From: a virus
Virus record (IMG/VR): IMGVR_UViG_3300032267_001142
Location: 62,001-126,000 of that record
Strand: one strand, 5' to 3'
Length of the DNA stretch: 64,000 bases
A program made the translations under genes and the position numbers. Position 1 is the stretch's first letter, and the number at the start of each line of letters is the position of its first letter. Below are positions 36,634-44,515 of the stretch, one piece after another. The notes beneath the pieces are model-generated. The model saw only the letters and a program-made list of their open reading frames with translations. It did no database searches and was not told the origin of the DNA.

Positions 36634-37434
36634 CTAATCGCGGAGACTTAGGCGGTGGTTCACCGTCGTTTTCTTTGTCAACTCTTCCAGTTTTGTCGGC
36701 ACTGATACCTCTTCTCCACACTCAGTTTTCCAGTGGCTATTCCAAAATGACCTATTTAATTCAGCCCTTCTTTCTAGATTGACGTAGCCGGTGTGGACGA
36801 CGAAAGGCAAACGCTTCCTAGCGAGAATCTCTAGCCTCTCTTCCGTAGATAGAGACTGAATAATGTTCGGGAGCGTGTGAGCTAAATCCCCTTTGCCGTC
36901 TAGCAATTCGCAGCCGTCAGATTTGGTGATATCGTGCGTTCCGTCGGGCTTCTTCGCAAAATTTACTACCCCTCTATGATAGCCAGAGCGATGAATATAC
37001 CATTTCTGACCCACATCAGAAACATGATACTCGTCGCCATAAAGATTGACAACCGGAACGAAAGCCGCTGGGAAACCAAAAGTCAGCATTTTCTCGGCCA
37101 AAGTGTCCCAAAGTCCATTAGCTATTTGCCAATAGGGAATATACTCGTCAAGGTCTAGACCTATTTTGAATAGACTAGAGGTTCTTTGTAAGGCGGCGTC
37201 TTTTAGCATCCCATCCATTTCAGGATGCGTATAAGGAATGTTTTCGCTTACGATTTTGAGCTTGCCACCGCAATACAGACGACCACACTCCTCTACCCTT
37301 GCTAAGGTGTCGTCTTCGCTTTTATTGACGGCAATAACTACTTCATCTGCTATCCGCGCAAACCGGCGAAGAGCCTGTCCGAAATTGAAACCGCCCTTGA
37401 TGAGGTTGAAGCCTGATGTATAAATCGAGAACAT
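36634..37434 (-). CDS. GT2-like glycosyltransferase, first gene of the sugar operon
   Basis: 266 residues. FSIYTSGFNLIKGGFNF start, EVVIAVNKSEDDT and FKIGLDLDEYIPYWQ (DLDE metal motif) indicate a GT-A enzyme. It is the first gene after the ribonucleotide reductase genes and has its own promoter (37444-37472), so the sugar operon at 33.4-37.4 kb is probably one transcription unit. Confidence 0.68.
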   Translation of the reverse strand: MFSIYTSGFNLIKGGFNFGQALRRFARIADEVVIAVNKSEDDTLARVEECGRLYCGGKLKIVSENIPYTHPEMDGMLKDAALQRTSSLFKIGLDLDEYIPYWQIANGLWDTLAEKMLTFGFPAAFVPVVNLYGDEYHVSDVGQKWYIHRSGYHRGVVNFAKKPDGTHDITKSDGCELLDGKGDLAHTLPNIIQSLSTEERLEILARKRLPFVVHTGYVNLERRAELNRSFWNSHWKTECGEEVSVPTKLEELTKKTTVNHRLSLRD

Positions 37435-37443
37435 GAAATAGTC

Positions 37444-37472
37444 ATACTACCTTTCTATGACCGAGCAGTCAA
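37444..37472 (-). promoter_or_regulatory. Near-leaderless promoter of the glycosyltransferase operon
   Basis: Minus strand: -35 TTGACT (37472-37467), 17 bp spacer, -10 TAGTAT (37449-37444), 9 bases to the ATG at 37434. It lies in the only gap between the reductase and sugar genes. Confidence 0.6.
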
Positions 37473-37481
37473 GAAAAGATT

Positions 37482-39635
37482 TTAAGCTTCACATGATTTA
37501 CAGGCCAAAATGCTTCTTCCTAGCTCTTGGGCGGGAGACGTGCTTCTCTGATAATACAAAGTTTTTACTCCTAATTTCCAAGCCTCAATCAGCAACGCGT
37601 TGACTTCTTTTACTGAAGCTTTTGGATGAATCATTAGATTGATTGACTGAGACTGGTCAATATATTTTTGGCGTTGAGCGGCTTGAATGATGATTTCTTT
37701 TTGGCTAATCTCTCCGAAGGTTTTGAAGACATCCCTCTCGTTGTCAGTCAAGAAATCGAGATGCTGCACTGAGCCGTCGTGAATGAGGATGTTTTGCCAT
37801 ACTTCCTGAGTATCCTTGCTGTGCTTTTTAAGCACTTCTTTCAAATATGGGTTTTTGTATGTGAATTTGCCTTTGGCCAAGTCTTTGACGAAGTAGTTAG
37901 AGTTAAGCGGTTCGATTGATGGGGAGACCTGCCCCAGAATGAACGAGGATGACGTTGTAGGGGCTATCGCCATCGTCGTGACGTTACGCAGCCCATAACC
38001 CTTCAAAAGCGGTGGCTCGCCAAATAGAACGGCCCTAACTTTATTAGCTTCGTGGTTTCTTTCGGCCAAGAACTTGCTGATTTTCACGTTCCACATTTTT
38101 GCGTCGAATGACTCAAAAGCAATGCTTTTTGATTGAAGGAACGAGTGCCAGCCTAATGTTCCCATTCCTAGGGCGCGTTGATTGACGGCAAAGCGGTATG
38201 CAGCTTCCATGAAGCGGATGCCTTTAACTTTGTCGATGTATTCCGACATGACCGCGTCCAAAAAGAGCGCGAAGACTTCTACCGCATCCGTCTGCATCCA
38301 TTCTTCTGCATGCAATAGGTTCATTGAACCTAAATCGCAAACAAAAGACTCGTCCCTATCTGAAGCTAGGGCTATCTCAGAACAGTTATGAACTAGGATG
38401 TTGTTCGCGAAGAAATTTTCAGTCTTTTCTACTGTGATATCGTAAACGGCTTCGACGTGAGTGTATCTTTTAATTTTTAGCGTATTAATGAACCGCTCAG
38501 ATAGTCCCGAAGCATTACCGTTAGCACTTTGTCTAAGAATATCGTCTTCTTTTAAGTCCTGCGCTTCAACGTATCCTCGGTTTTGTGTGTAGATTTTATG
38601 TTCAGGCGTGCATTTTATGACGTTGCCTTGCTCGTCCTCAATTTCAATAATTTCCGTCGACTCTCCCGTTTGCGAGAAGAGCTTAACCGAAGAATAAACG
38701 TCCTTGCCGGTTTCGATGTCAAAGGATTTTACTTCTACTGGTTTATCCATGTAAAAATCCAAATCCTTCATTCGGACAGTTAGTTCTTCACCTTCTACAC
38801 GAATTTGGACTAATGTATCGCCGGTCAGACACAGGTTGGAGGCGTGAATCTTCATTCCTTTATCTTTGTAGACTTGCGGGGCGTTGTTGTTCACCGTGTC
38901 CGAGAACATGATGTAAGGATAGCCAGACTCAAATCTCTTCTTGATGATTTTCGCCCAAAGCTCGCGCTTGTCTTTGTCGCCTGAAATCATGGACTCCATC
39001 CACGCATCGGAAACCGTGACGCCGATGCTCATATGTTGGATAGCGTGACCCTCGTTGCGAATCTGTAGAAACTCGGCAATATCTGGGTGTTCGACGGGAA
39101 GATACGCCGCAAAGTTGCCACGACGAACTCCAGACTGCGATACGACTTCAGTAATTACGTCATATATCTCCATGAAATGAACGGGACCGCTAGAGCGTCC
39201 ACCACCAGAAACTTTAGCGCCGCGCTCACGCAATGCCCCGAAATATCCAGAAGTGCCGCTGCCGTGCTTCGACATCATTCCTATCTCGGAGGCTTTATAG
39301 AGAATCTCCCCCATATCATCTCCGATATAAGAGCCATTACAACTAATCGGAAGTCCTCTTTTGAGGCCGAAGTTCGCCCACACCGGAGAGGCTAAAGAGT
39401 AGTAACCTTTCTTCATGTATCCGACGAACTTCTCCGCGAAGCCTTTTAGCGCTTCGTAGTCGGTGTCGCCGCTTTCGACTTTTCCATTACGGAAGTCTTC
39501 ATAGTCTTTCAGTAGAATCGCTTGGGCAGCGTCAGCTATCTCCTGAATGCGGACTTCTGGAGACTGTCCATTTTGCAAATATCCGCGCTCAAGAAATGTG
39601 CGGGATTTTTCGTTAAGCCAATAAAAATCTTTCAT
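37482..39635 (-). CDS. nrdA: Ribonucleoside-diphosphate reductase large subunit (class I), intein-containing
   Basis: 717 residues including a 149-residue intein; about 568 when spliced. HGSGTSGYFGALR, the active site ASNL joined to CSEI (radical Cys 418), NQRALGMGTLGW and APTTSSSFILG are class I large-subunit motifs. The C-terminal ACKSC supplies the redox-active swinging Cys pair. The protein starts at the point that follows the ATP-cone in bacterial NrdA, so the overall-activity allosteric domain is missing. It lies seven bases after the small-subunit gene. Confidence 0.92.
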   Translation of the reverse strand: MKDFYWLNEKSRTFLERGYLQNGQSPEVRIQEIADAAQAILLKDYEDFRNGKVESGDTDYEALKGFAEKFVGYMKKGYYSLASPVWANFGLKRGLPISCNGSYIGDDMGEILYKASEIGMMSKHGSGTSGYFGALRERGAKVSGGGRSSGPVHFMEIYDVITEVVSQSGVRRGNFAAYLPVEHPDIAEFLQIRNEGHAIQHMSIGVTVSDAWMESMISGDKDKRELWAKIIKKRFESGYPYIMFSDTVNNNAPQVYKDKGMKIHASNLCLTGDTLVQIRVEGEELTVRMKDLDFYMDKPVEVKSFDIETGKDVYSSVKLFSQTGESTEIIEIEDEQGNVIKCTPEHKIYTQNRGYVEAQDLKEDDILRQSANGNASGLSERFINTLKIKRYTHVEAVYDITVEKTENFFANNILVHNCSEIALASDRDESFVCDLGSMNLLHAEEWMQTDAVEVFALFLDAVMSEYIDKVKGIRFMEAAYRFAVNQRALGMGTLGWHSFLQSKSIAFESFDAKMWNVKISKFLAERNHEANKVRAVLFGEPPLLKGYGLRNVTTMAIAPTTSSSFILGQVSPSIEPLNSNYFVKDLAKGKFTYKNPYLKEVLKKHSKDTQEVWQNILIHDGSVQHLDFLTDNERDVFKTFGEISQKEIIIQAAQRQKYIDQSQSINLMIHPKASVKEVNALLIEAWKLGVKTLYYQRSTSPAQELGRSILACKSCEA
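38385..38831 (-). other. Mini-intein in the reductase large subunit (149 residues)
   Basis: Residues 269-417: starts CLTGDTLVQI (block A), contains CTPEHKIYTQ (block B) and AVYDITVEKTENFFANN (block F), and ends LVHN with Cys 418 as the +1 residue (block G). No endonuclease domain. The +1 Cys is the catalytic thiyl-radical Cys of the enzyme, so the active site only exists after splicing. Confidence 0.92.
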
Positions 39636-39641
39636 ATAAGT

Positions 39642-40613
39642 TTAGAACAAATCGTCTGCCGTAAATGCTTTTGCTTTTTTAGCATAATCCACGGGGCGCT
39701 TGAAAAAGAAGTCGGTCGCGTTATTGCCGAGCACCTCTTCGTCCATCCATTCAAAATCACGAGCAAGCTCAGGGTTGATTTCGTAAATCTTGGAGTAGCC
39801 AATCTGCTGAAGCGAATCGTTGATTCGCGACTTGACATACTCTTTCAGCACGTCGGGATTCATTCGGGGTCCGACGTAATCTCCAATCATCCAATCAATT
39901 ATCTTCGATTCGGCTTTGAAAGCGTCCGCCGCCTCGGCCTTGATTCGCTCTTCCAGCTCCGCGTCGAATAGCTCAGGATACTCTTCTCGAAGCACGTTGA
40001 CCAGCTTGATACCGACCTGAGCGTGAATAAGCTCCTCGTTTTTTGTATAAAGGACTTGTTGGTTTGTATCTTTAAGAAGATTTTTGAATCTTCCGAACCA
40101 CAAAACCGTATAAAACTGGCTGAACAGAGACACATTCTCGATAAAGAGCGTGAACAAAATCAACGCATAGATGTAATTCTTCTTCGAGTTATCGTAAAAC
40201 CGGTGTGTGTATTTGCGTAGATAGTTTACGCGGCCAGATATGACGGCTTCTTTTAGATTTTCCTCGAAAATATCTTCTAGCTCAAGCTCCTTCAGAAGCC
40301 TTTCGTAAGCGTTATTATGAATGACTTCTACGTTAGCCATAACGTAGCCCAAGTCGGTGATGGACGGGTGCGGAAGATTGTCTCCAAGTTTCGCCCAAAA
40401 CTTTTTCACCGCGACCTCGATTTGCCCAATCGCAGAAAGCGTCCTAACTATCACCTGCTTTTCAAGTGGAGTAAGGGCGGTCTTAAAGTCTTGCTTGTCG
40501 CTCTGAAAATTGAACTCTTTATCGGTCCAAAAGCCGTTATGCATCGCCTCAATAAACTGCTCTGTCCAAGGGTAGAGATTCGGCTTGCGAGATACCTGTT
40601 CTTCAAATAGCAT
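39642..40613 (-). CDS. nrdB: Ribonucleotide reductase small subunit (class I)
   Basis: 323 residues. Predicted metal ligands are Glu 66, Glu 96, His 99, Glu 159, Glu 194 and His 197, and the radical Tyr is 103 (VEVIHNNAY). By alignment with E. coli NrdB the first ligand is Glu instead of Asp. It forms the diferric-tyrosyl (or related) cofactor that starts catalysis in the large subunit. Encoded between MazG and the large subunit. Confidence 0.92.
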   Translation of the reverse strand: MLFEEQVSRKPNLYPWTEQFIEAMHNGFWTDKEFNFQSDKQDFKTALTPLEKQVIVRTLSAIGQIEVAVKKFWAKLGDNLPHPSITDLGYVMANVEVIHNNAYERLLKELELEDIFEENLKEAVISGRVNYLRKYTHRFYDNSKKNYIYALILFTLFIENVSLFSQFYTVLWFGRFKNLLKDTNQQVLYTKNEELIHAQVGIKLVNVLREEYPELFDAELEERIKAEAADAFKAESKIIDWMIGDYVGPRMNPDVLKEYVKSRINDSLQQIGYSKIYEINPELARDFEWMDEEVLGNNATDFFFKRPVDYAKKAKAFTADDLF

Positions 40614-40621
40614 ATCGAGAA

Positions 40622-41200
40622 TTAGGCTGAAGCTCCCTCTTTTTGAGAGAGGATAATCGGAGCAATATTCGCTTCGCTATATGAAGGAGACTTCATAATC
40701 TTTCCGTCGAGCCTTTTCACCAAAAACTTATCCGGCCCTACTTCGGTAATGACGCAGCTCGGGCTACCGGAAAGGACGGGTAGCCGTGTTTCGACGTCTT
40801 TGCCACTCCATAGTTTCGACATATTGGAGCGATGTATTTCGTCCTGAATAGGTTCGAGGTCAATCCCTGCGGCTACCGCAGTCCCAAATTCGGCCACATA
40901 AGCCAAATCTCCCAAACCGTCCGCCAGTTGCACCAAATCTGGCTCTTTCTCTTTTTTGAAATCAAAGGTTAGGCAATTCAGGGAGCCTTCCTTTACCGTG
41001 AAGTCTGAAGAGTGGTTTTCATAGCTATCGACCAACCTGACGCTTAATCCTAACCCCTTTGTGATAGTTTCAAAAGCCTCTTCAAGAATAAGAGCAGCTC
41101 TCAGCTTGGCTGTTTTTTCGTCTAATTGAATGGGACTTTTCGGAACCTCTTGTCCGAATTTAGTCATGAATTCCGCTACCTGTGTCTGTCCTTTTGTCAT
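40622..41200 (-). CDS. MazG-like / phosphoribosyl-ATP pyrophosphohydrolase-like protein
   Basis: 192 residues. LRAALILEEAFE (ExxE helix) and DLVQLADGLGDLAYVAEF (EExxD-type second helix) give the all-alpha NTP-pyrophosphatase core, followed by a C-terminal segment with MKSPSYSEANIAPII as in the PRA-PH-like phage family. Likely trims non-canonical or excess (d)NTPs. It has its own promoter at 41210-41238 and leads the reductase genes. Confidence 0.8.
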   Translation of the reverse strand: MTKGQTQVAEFMTKFGQEVPKSPIQLDEKTAKLRAALILEEAFETITKGLGLSVRLVDSYENHSSDFTVKEGSLNCLTFDFKKEKEPDLVQLADGLGDLAYVAEFGTAVAAGIDLEPIQDEIHRSNMSKLWSGKDVETRLPVLSGSPSCVITEVGPDKFLVKRLDGKIMKSPSYSEANIAPIILSQKEGASA

Positions 41201-41209
41201 ATGCCTTCT

Positions 41210-41238
41210 ATATTACAGCCTATAGAACGGCAAGTCCA
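41210..41238 (-). promoter_or_regulatory. Near-leaderless promoter of the MazG-reductase genes
   Basis: Minus strand: -35 TGGACT (41238-41233), 17 bp spacer, -10 TAATAT (41215-41210), 9 bases to the ATG at 41200. Confidence 0.5.
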
Positions 41239-41265
41239 GAAAAATCAGGAGGCTGGTCTTTTTTT

Positions 41266-41318
41266 ATAGCGACTCGTCGCTATTTCGTGTAGGAGGCTAC
41301 GCTGACGCCTGCGTCAGC
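41266..41318. repeat. Two adjacent perfect short hairpins
   Basis: ATAGCGAC at 41266-41273 pairs with GTCGCTAT at 41276-41283, with a two-base spacer. GCTGACGC at 41301-41308 pairs with GCGTCAGC at 41311-41318, again with two bases between. The second overlaps the end of the small gene at 41297. A run of seven T on the plus strand lies just before the first hairpin, which is the wrong side for a minus-strand terminator. They may block RNA decay or mark a protein site. Confidence 0.5.
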
Positions 41319-41458
41319 AATTCAATAGCTTTCAGGTAAGACTGCGCGTTAGCGCGCTCAAGCTCGGCCTGCTCGATATTCCCTCTGGATTCATTGATTG
41401 GGGCGTTGTTGAGCATCGTTTCTAGGTTGATTTGTAGTAGTGTGATGGCTTCGTTCAT
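41297..41458 (-). CDS. Small helical protein, 53 residues, unknown
   Basis: A short open frame from ATG 41458 to TAG 41297-41299, predicted to be two amphipathic helices (ITLLQINLETMLNNA and AELERANAQSYLKAIELL). It fills an otherwise empty 270-base gap, keeps the strand and codon style of its neighbours, and starts 13 bases after the preceding stop. No family recognised. Confidence 0.5.
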   Translation of the reverse strand: MNEAITLLQINLETMLNNAPINESRGNIEQAELERANAQSYLKAIELLTQASA

Positions 41459-41471
41459 ATTCGGTTGTATG

Positions 41472-41852
41472 TTACAAGGTGGCCGAAGCTGATTCGGCTC
41501 GCTTTTTGAGTTCTAGAAAGCTCGGCTTGCCTTTTCTTTTTTCGCGGGCTTTCTTAAAATAGCTTTCTTGAACTGGGTCGACTCCATCCCTTTTCTCGGC
41601 TCTTTTCCTAGACATTTCTGCCGAGCGGTCCCAAAGGTCTCCGATACTTCCTTTGTCTTTGCCGGTTTTATCGACAAACGCGTTCGCGTTAAATGGGTCG
41701 ATGGCCGCATCTACTGAGGCTTGCGGCACGAACCATACTCTGTCCCATTCTACACCGTTTTTATCTACAAAGCGGTGCTCATCATTCATACCTAAATGAA
41801 TGTCAACAGTCTTTTTTTCGTTTTTTGGATGCGAAAAGCGATAGATTGGCAT
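41472..41852 (-). CDS. FmdB-like N-terminus without its zinc Cys; unknown function
   Basis: 126 residues. It starts MPIYRFSHPKNEKK, like the MPIYEY start of small FmdB-type zinc-ribbon proteins, but lacks the Cys pairs. The rest is charged, with GSIGDLWDRSAEMSRKRAEKR and a Lys-rich helix. Similar charged tails follow FmdB-like starts in some phage proteins as I recall; function unknown. Packed two bases from the upstream gene. Confidence 0.4.
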   Translation of the reverse strand: MPIYRFSHPKNEKKTVDIHLGMNDEHRFVDKNGVEWDRVWFVPQASVDAAIDPFNANAFVDKTGKDKGSIGDLWDRSAEMSRKRAEKRDGVDPVQESYFKKAREKRKGKPSFLELKKRAESASATL

Positions 41853-41853
41853 A

Positions 41854-42945
41854 TTAGTTGGCGATGATGCTGGTCAGAGAGTCCGCTGTCTTTTCCCAAG
41901 AAAACTCGCTCTGGAGCTTTTTACCAGCAGCGTTTTCCTTATTGTTCAGCTTTCTTGCTAGGGCTTTTTCACAAGCTTCGATGAATGCCTCTTCTTCCCA
42001 GTCAAAGATGTTGCCTTGGTTGAAAGGCGCTCCTTGCTGAAAAAACACACCGTCGTACGCAGGAATCTTCTTGCTCGGCTGTACAAGAACGGCGTTTTCG
42101 TCATTTGCCCAGTCCTTCATTGCGGTGCAATTATGAATGACACCGTGCTTTCCTAGGGCAAGACAGTGAAAAGACGGAAGAGAGAATCCCTCTGCGCCAG
42201 ACATATCAATAACGATGTCCGTTGCGTTGTAAGCCTCGTTAAGTTCTCCCAGAGTCCTTGAAAAAGGAAGAACATTCACATTGAACGGCTTAGCGCCGCC
42301 AAATAAATCGGCATAAATCATCTGATGGTTCTCTGCCGAGAAATGAGGGTTCGCAACGTGGGTATGTAGGATTACATCTCTACGGTTTTTGTATTTCTTA
42401 ATCCAAGCCTTGATTGCTTTCGCGTGACGCTTTCGATACTCGAATTTTCCAAATATAGAGAACACCGTTACCTCTTTTGGATAGTAGTCTTTTCCAGTCT
42501 CGAAAAAATGTTTATTGTCGAAGCCTAGAGGAACGTAATTGATGTTTTTCAGACCAAATTCCTCGAATTTAGACTTAGCCGAGCGCGAGGTTACTACAAC
42601 ATTATCGTATGACGATAAGATAGCCAGCTCTTGCTGTGTCGGGGAGTCCAACTCGTAAAACGTAATCAGGTTTGAGTGCTTGCTGATTCGAGCTTCGCTT
42701 CCCGCGATATGCCAGAGACGCAACTCCGGTATATCTCGGTCTATTTTTGATGCTCCTCTCGCTATTCCGTCAGATAGCTTCTGGCGAAAATCCCCAGTTA
42801 GCTTATTGTAAGCAGACAAATCGGCTTGACCGCCAATAGGGTAGACGGACAACAGATTGTCGCGCTCCATTAGGACTCTGGCGATGTTATACGCGCAGAA
42901 CCCGAAGCTTACGGTATTGAATGGGGCTGAGAAGTTGAGCTTCAT
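41854..42945 (-). CDS. GT4-type (GT-B) glycosyltransferase
   Basis: 363 residues. VVTSRSAKSKFEEFG, VPLGFDNKHF, FSIFGKFEYRKR, and the donor-site region DIVIDMSGAEGFSLPSFHCLALG are typical of glycosyltransferase family 4 enzymes. Retaining sugar transferase, target unknown. It belongs with the sugar genes at 33-37 kb and 15-18 kb although it is surrounded by replication genes. Confidence 0.8.
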   Translation of the reverse strand: MKLNFSAPFNTVSFGFCAYNIARVLMERDNLLSVYPIGGQADLSAYNKLTGDFRQKLSDGIARGASKIDRDIPELRLWHIAGSEARISKHSNLITFYELDSPTQQELAILSSYDNVVVTSRSAKSKFEEFGLKNINYVPLGFDNKHFFETGKDYYPKEVTVFSIFGKFEYRKRHAKAIKAWIKKYKNRRDVILHTHVANPHFSAENHQMIYADLFGGAKPFNVNVLPFSRTLGELNEAYNATDIVIDMSGAEGFSLPSFHCLALGKHGVIHNCTAMKDWANDENAVLVQPSKKIPAYDGVFFQQGAPFNQGNIFDWEEEAFIEACEKALARKLNNKENAAGKKLQSEFSWEKTADSLTSIIAN

Positions 42946-42950
42946 TCTTC

Positions 42951-43292
42951 TTAGAAGCCTGTGTCAAAGGGGTCTTCCTCAGAAGTGACGGGAGCTTTTG
43001 AACGCGGCTGAGCGGGTTTCTTTGCTGCCGCTTTCGGAGCCTGAGTTCTTGGTCTTTCCGAAGACTCCTGCTTAGGCTTGTAAGTATTCAGAATTCCATA
43101 ATGGGTCTTATCTTCTGTAGGCTCCCTGCGCTCAAGGATGTCTACGCGGACGTATCCCCTCTCGTCCTTATGCTCGTTGAGAAATTCAATGAATTTATCG
43201 ACGCTGATTGCGAGCTTGCCGATTTTTCCATAAGAGTTTTCCTTTTCAGTATAGAAAAGGCCATCTGCGAATACGCGGTCTGATTGTGACAT
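42951..43292 (-). CDS. Small ssDNA-binding-like protein with acidic DPF tail (tentative)
   Basis: 113 residues: a 70-residue compact domain (KIGKLAISVDKFIEFLNEH, GYVRVDILERRE), a Pro/Ala/Lys linker and an acidic end EEDPFDTGF that parallels the EDDPFASE end of the 18138-18770 protein. The architecture is that of a small DNA-binding protein with a partner-binding tail. It has its own promoter. Family not recognised. Confidence 0.4.
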   Translation of the reverse strand: MSQSDRVFADGLFYTEKENSYGKIGKLAISVDKFIEFLNEHKDERGYVRVDILERREPTEDKTHYGILNTYKPKQESSERPRTQAPKAAAKKPAQPRSKAPVTSEEDPFDTGF

Positions 43293-43298
43293 AGCTTA

Positions 43299-43326
43299 TG
43301 TTTATCTTTTTTTGTTAGGATTGCAA
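43299..43326 (-). promoter_or_regulatory. Near-leaderless promoter for the small DPF-tail protein
   Basis: Minus strand: -35 TTGCAA (43326-43321), 16 bp spacer containing an A-run, -10 TAAACA (43304-43299), 6 bases to the ATG at 43292. Confidence 0.5.
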
Positions 43327-43902
43327 GCCTTTTTTCACTTTATCTTTGAGGACTTCCAAAGCTTTGTTATGAACAATTACCGTCCCCCATATGGAAAGGC
43401 CGACGTTTTTTGCTATTTTCTCGAAGGTCATCGGCTTCTTTCCGCCAGAGAGATATCTCAGCTTGAGAACTTTATTAGCTCGCCTAGTTAAGCGGTTATC
43501 ACTTTCAGCCGAAAGCTCTTTTTTCACAATAGCTAGAGCTTCTTCGTGAGCTTCTTCGCTTCTTTCTAATGGGACGCCTCCCAAGAAATCGTCGTCAACG
43601 TGAACTAAATTATGAGTTCTAGACTCGAATTTCTTGAAGGAGGTCATTCTCGCAAATTTAGTCTGCGCAAACAACCAAGTTGAAAACTTAACCTTCCTAT
43701 CGGGCCTGAACGAATCGCAAGATTTCCAAATAATAAGATAGAAGTCTTCGTCTAGTATATCTCGCTGAAGTTCGTCAGGGAGCTTCCTTCTCTCTGAGCG
43801 GAATATGGCTAAATGCCTAGTATAAAGCTCTTTAATAGCGCTGTTATCGCCTTCAAGTCTGACCTTTTCGGCCAGTTCCTCATCAGAAACAGTGCTATTC
43901 AT
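43315..43902 (-). CDS. Sigma-70-like (ECF-type) transcription factor
   Basis: 195 residues. Region 2-like segment: AIKELYTRHLAIF, DILDEDFYLIIWKSCDSFRP, KFSTWLFAQTKFARM. Region 4-like segment: VLKLRYLSGGKKPMTFEKIAKNVGL with a helix-turn-helix. Length and layout fit a small two-domain sigma factor. It could direct RNA polymerase to phage promoters such as the TTG/TAnnnT set seen here, or to late promoters. Overlaps the dNMP kinase gene by 8 bases. Confidence 0.7.
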   Translation of the reverse strand: MNSTVSDEELAEKVRLEGDNSAIKELYTRHLAIFRSERRKLPDELQRDILDEDFYLIIWKSCDSFRPDRKVKFSTWLFAQTKFARMTSFKKFESRTHNLVHVDDDFLGGVPLERSEEAHEEALAIVKKELSAESDNRLTRRANKVLKLRYLSGGKKPMTFEKIAKNVGLSIWGTVIVHNKALEVLKDKVKKGLQS

Positions 43903-44515
43903 GTGATAGGTAGTAATCGACGATTCTGTTTACTTGCGGAGACAGCTCCGCGAGATTCATTCTTTCGTCAGTGTTTACGTTTTGAGCGACGATTCTTATA
44001 TCGGCGGCTGAGATGACTTTAGGATTGTTCAGTTCTTCGGACTGATTGGCTGGTGGAACCAAGTTCCCGTCACAATCAAATCTGGAAATATGGACAAGCA
44101 ATCCGCCTTGGCTTTTGACCCACGAAACTTCATCGTTTTCGTATTCATCGAATCTTACGTCAGTGATGACTGGAACGAATGGCTGGTCGGCTTCGTTCGC
44201 CGCCTTCTGTATTTGCTTGCTGACGAGGCTCGTCCAATACTGGCCTTGAGAAACGGCGCGTTTAATCTTACCTACAGCTACCATTAAGTCTCTAACGAGT
44301 TCTTTTTGTTCAGCCGTGCAGTTGAAGATATCAAATGAACAAAGCTCAGAAATGAATGGCGCGGTTTTCTTTTTTAGTTCGTCGGCTAGAGCGAATCTTT
44401 TCGCAACGATTCCGCGAGAGGCAAACTCTCTAATCAGGAGTCGGCAAAATGTGTCTTTGCCTGCGGTAGCTACGCCAGAAAGCGCAAGTGGTTTATAGTG
44501 TTTGGTTTTTAGCAT
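43895..44515 (-). CDS. Deoxynucleoside monophosphate kinase-like protein
   Basis: 206 residues. P-loop LSGVATAGKDTFCRLL, with FVPVITDVRFDEYEND and a lid-like region, matches phage dNMP kinases of the T4 gp1 type. Supplies dNDPs for the final kinase step. In operon with dCMP deaminase upstream. Confidence 0.78.
   Translation of the reverse strand: MLKTKHYKPLALSGVATAGKDTFCRLLIREFASRGIVAKRFALADELKKKTAPFISELCSFDIFNCTAEQKELVRDLMVAVGKIKRAVSQGQYWTSLVSKQIQKAANEADQPFVPVITDVRFDEYENDEVSWVKSQGGLLVHISRFDCDGNLVPPANQSEELNNPKVISAADIRIVAQNVNTDERMNLAELSPQVNRIVDYYLSHE

Noticed and set aside
39522-39971. 149-residue plus-strand open frame
   Set aside because: Antisense to both ribonucleotide reductase genes, with no independent start signal or motif.
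41266-41283. Rho-independent terminator for the small minus-strand gene
   Set aside because: The T-run lies on the wrong side for minus-strand transcription; on that strand the hairpin is followed by A, not T.
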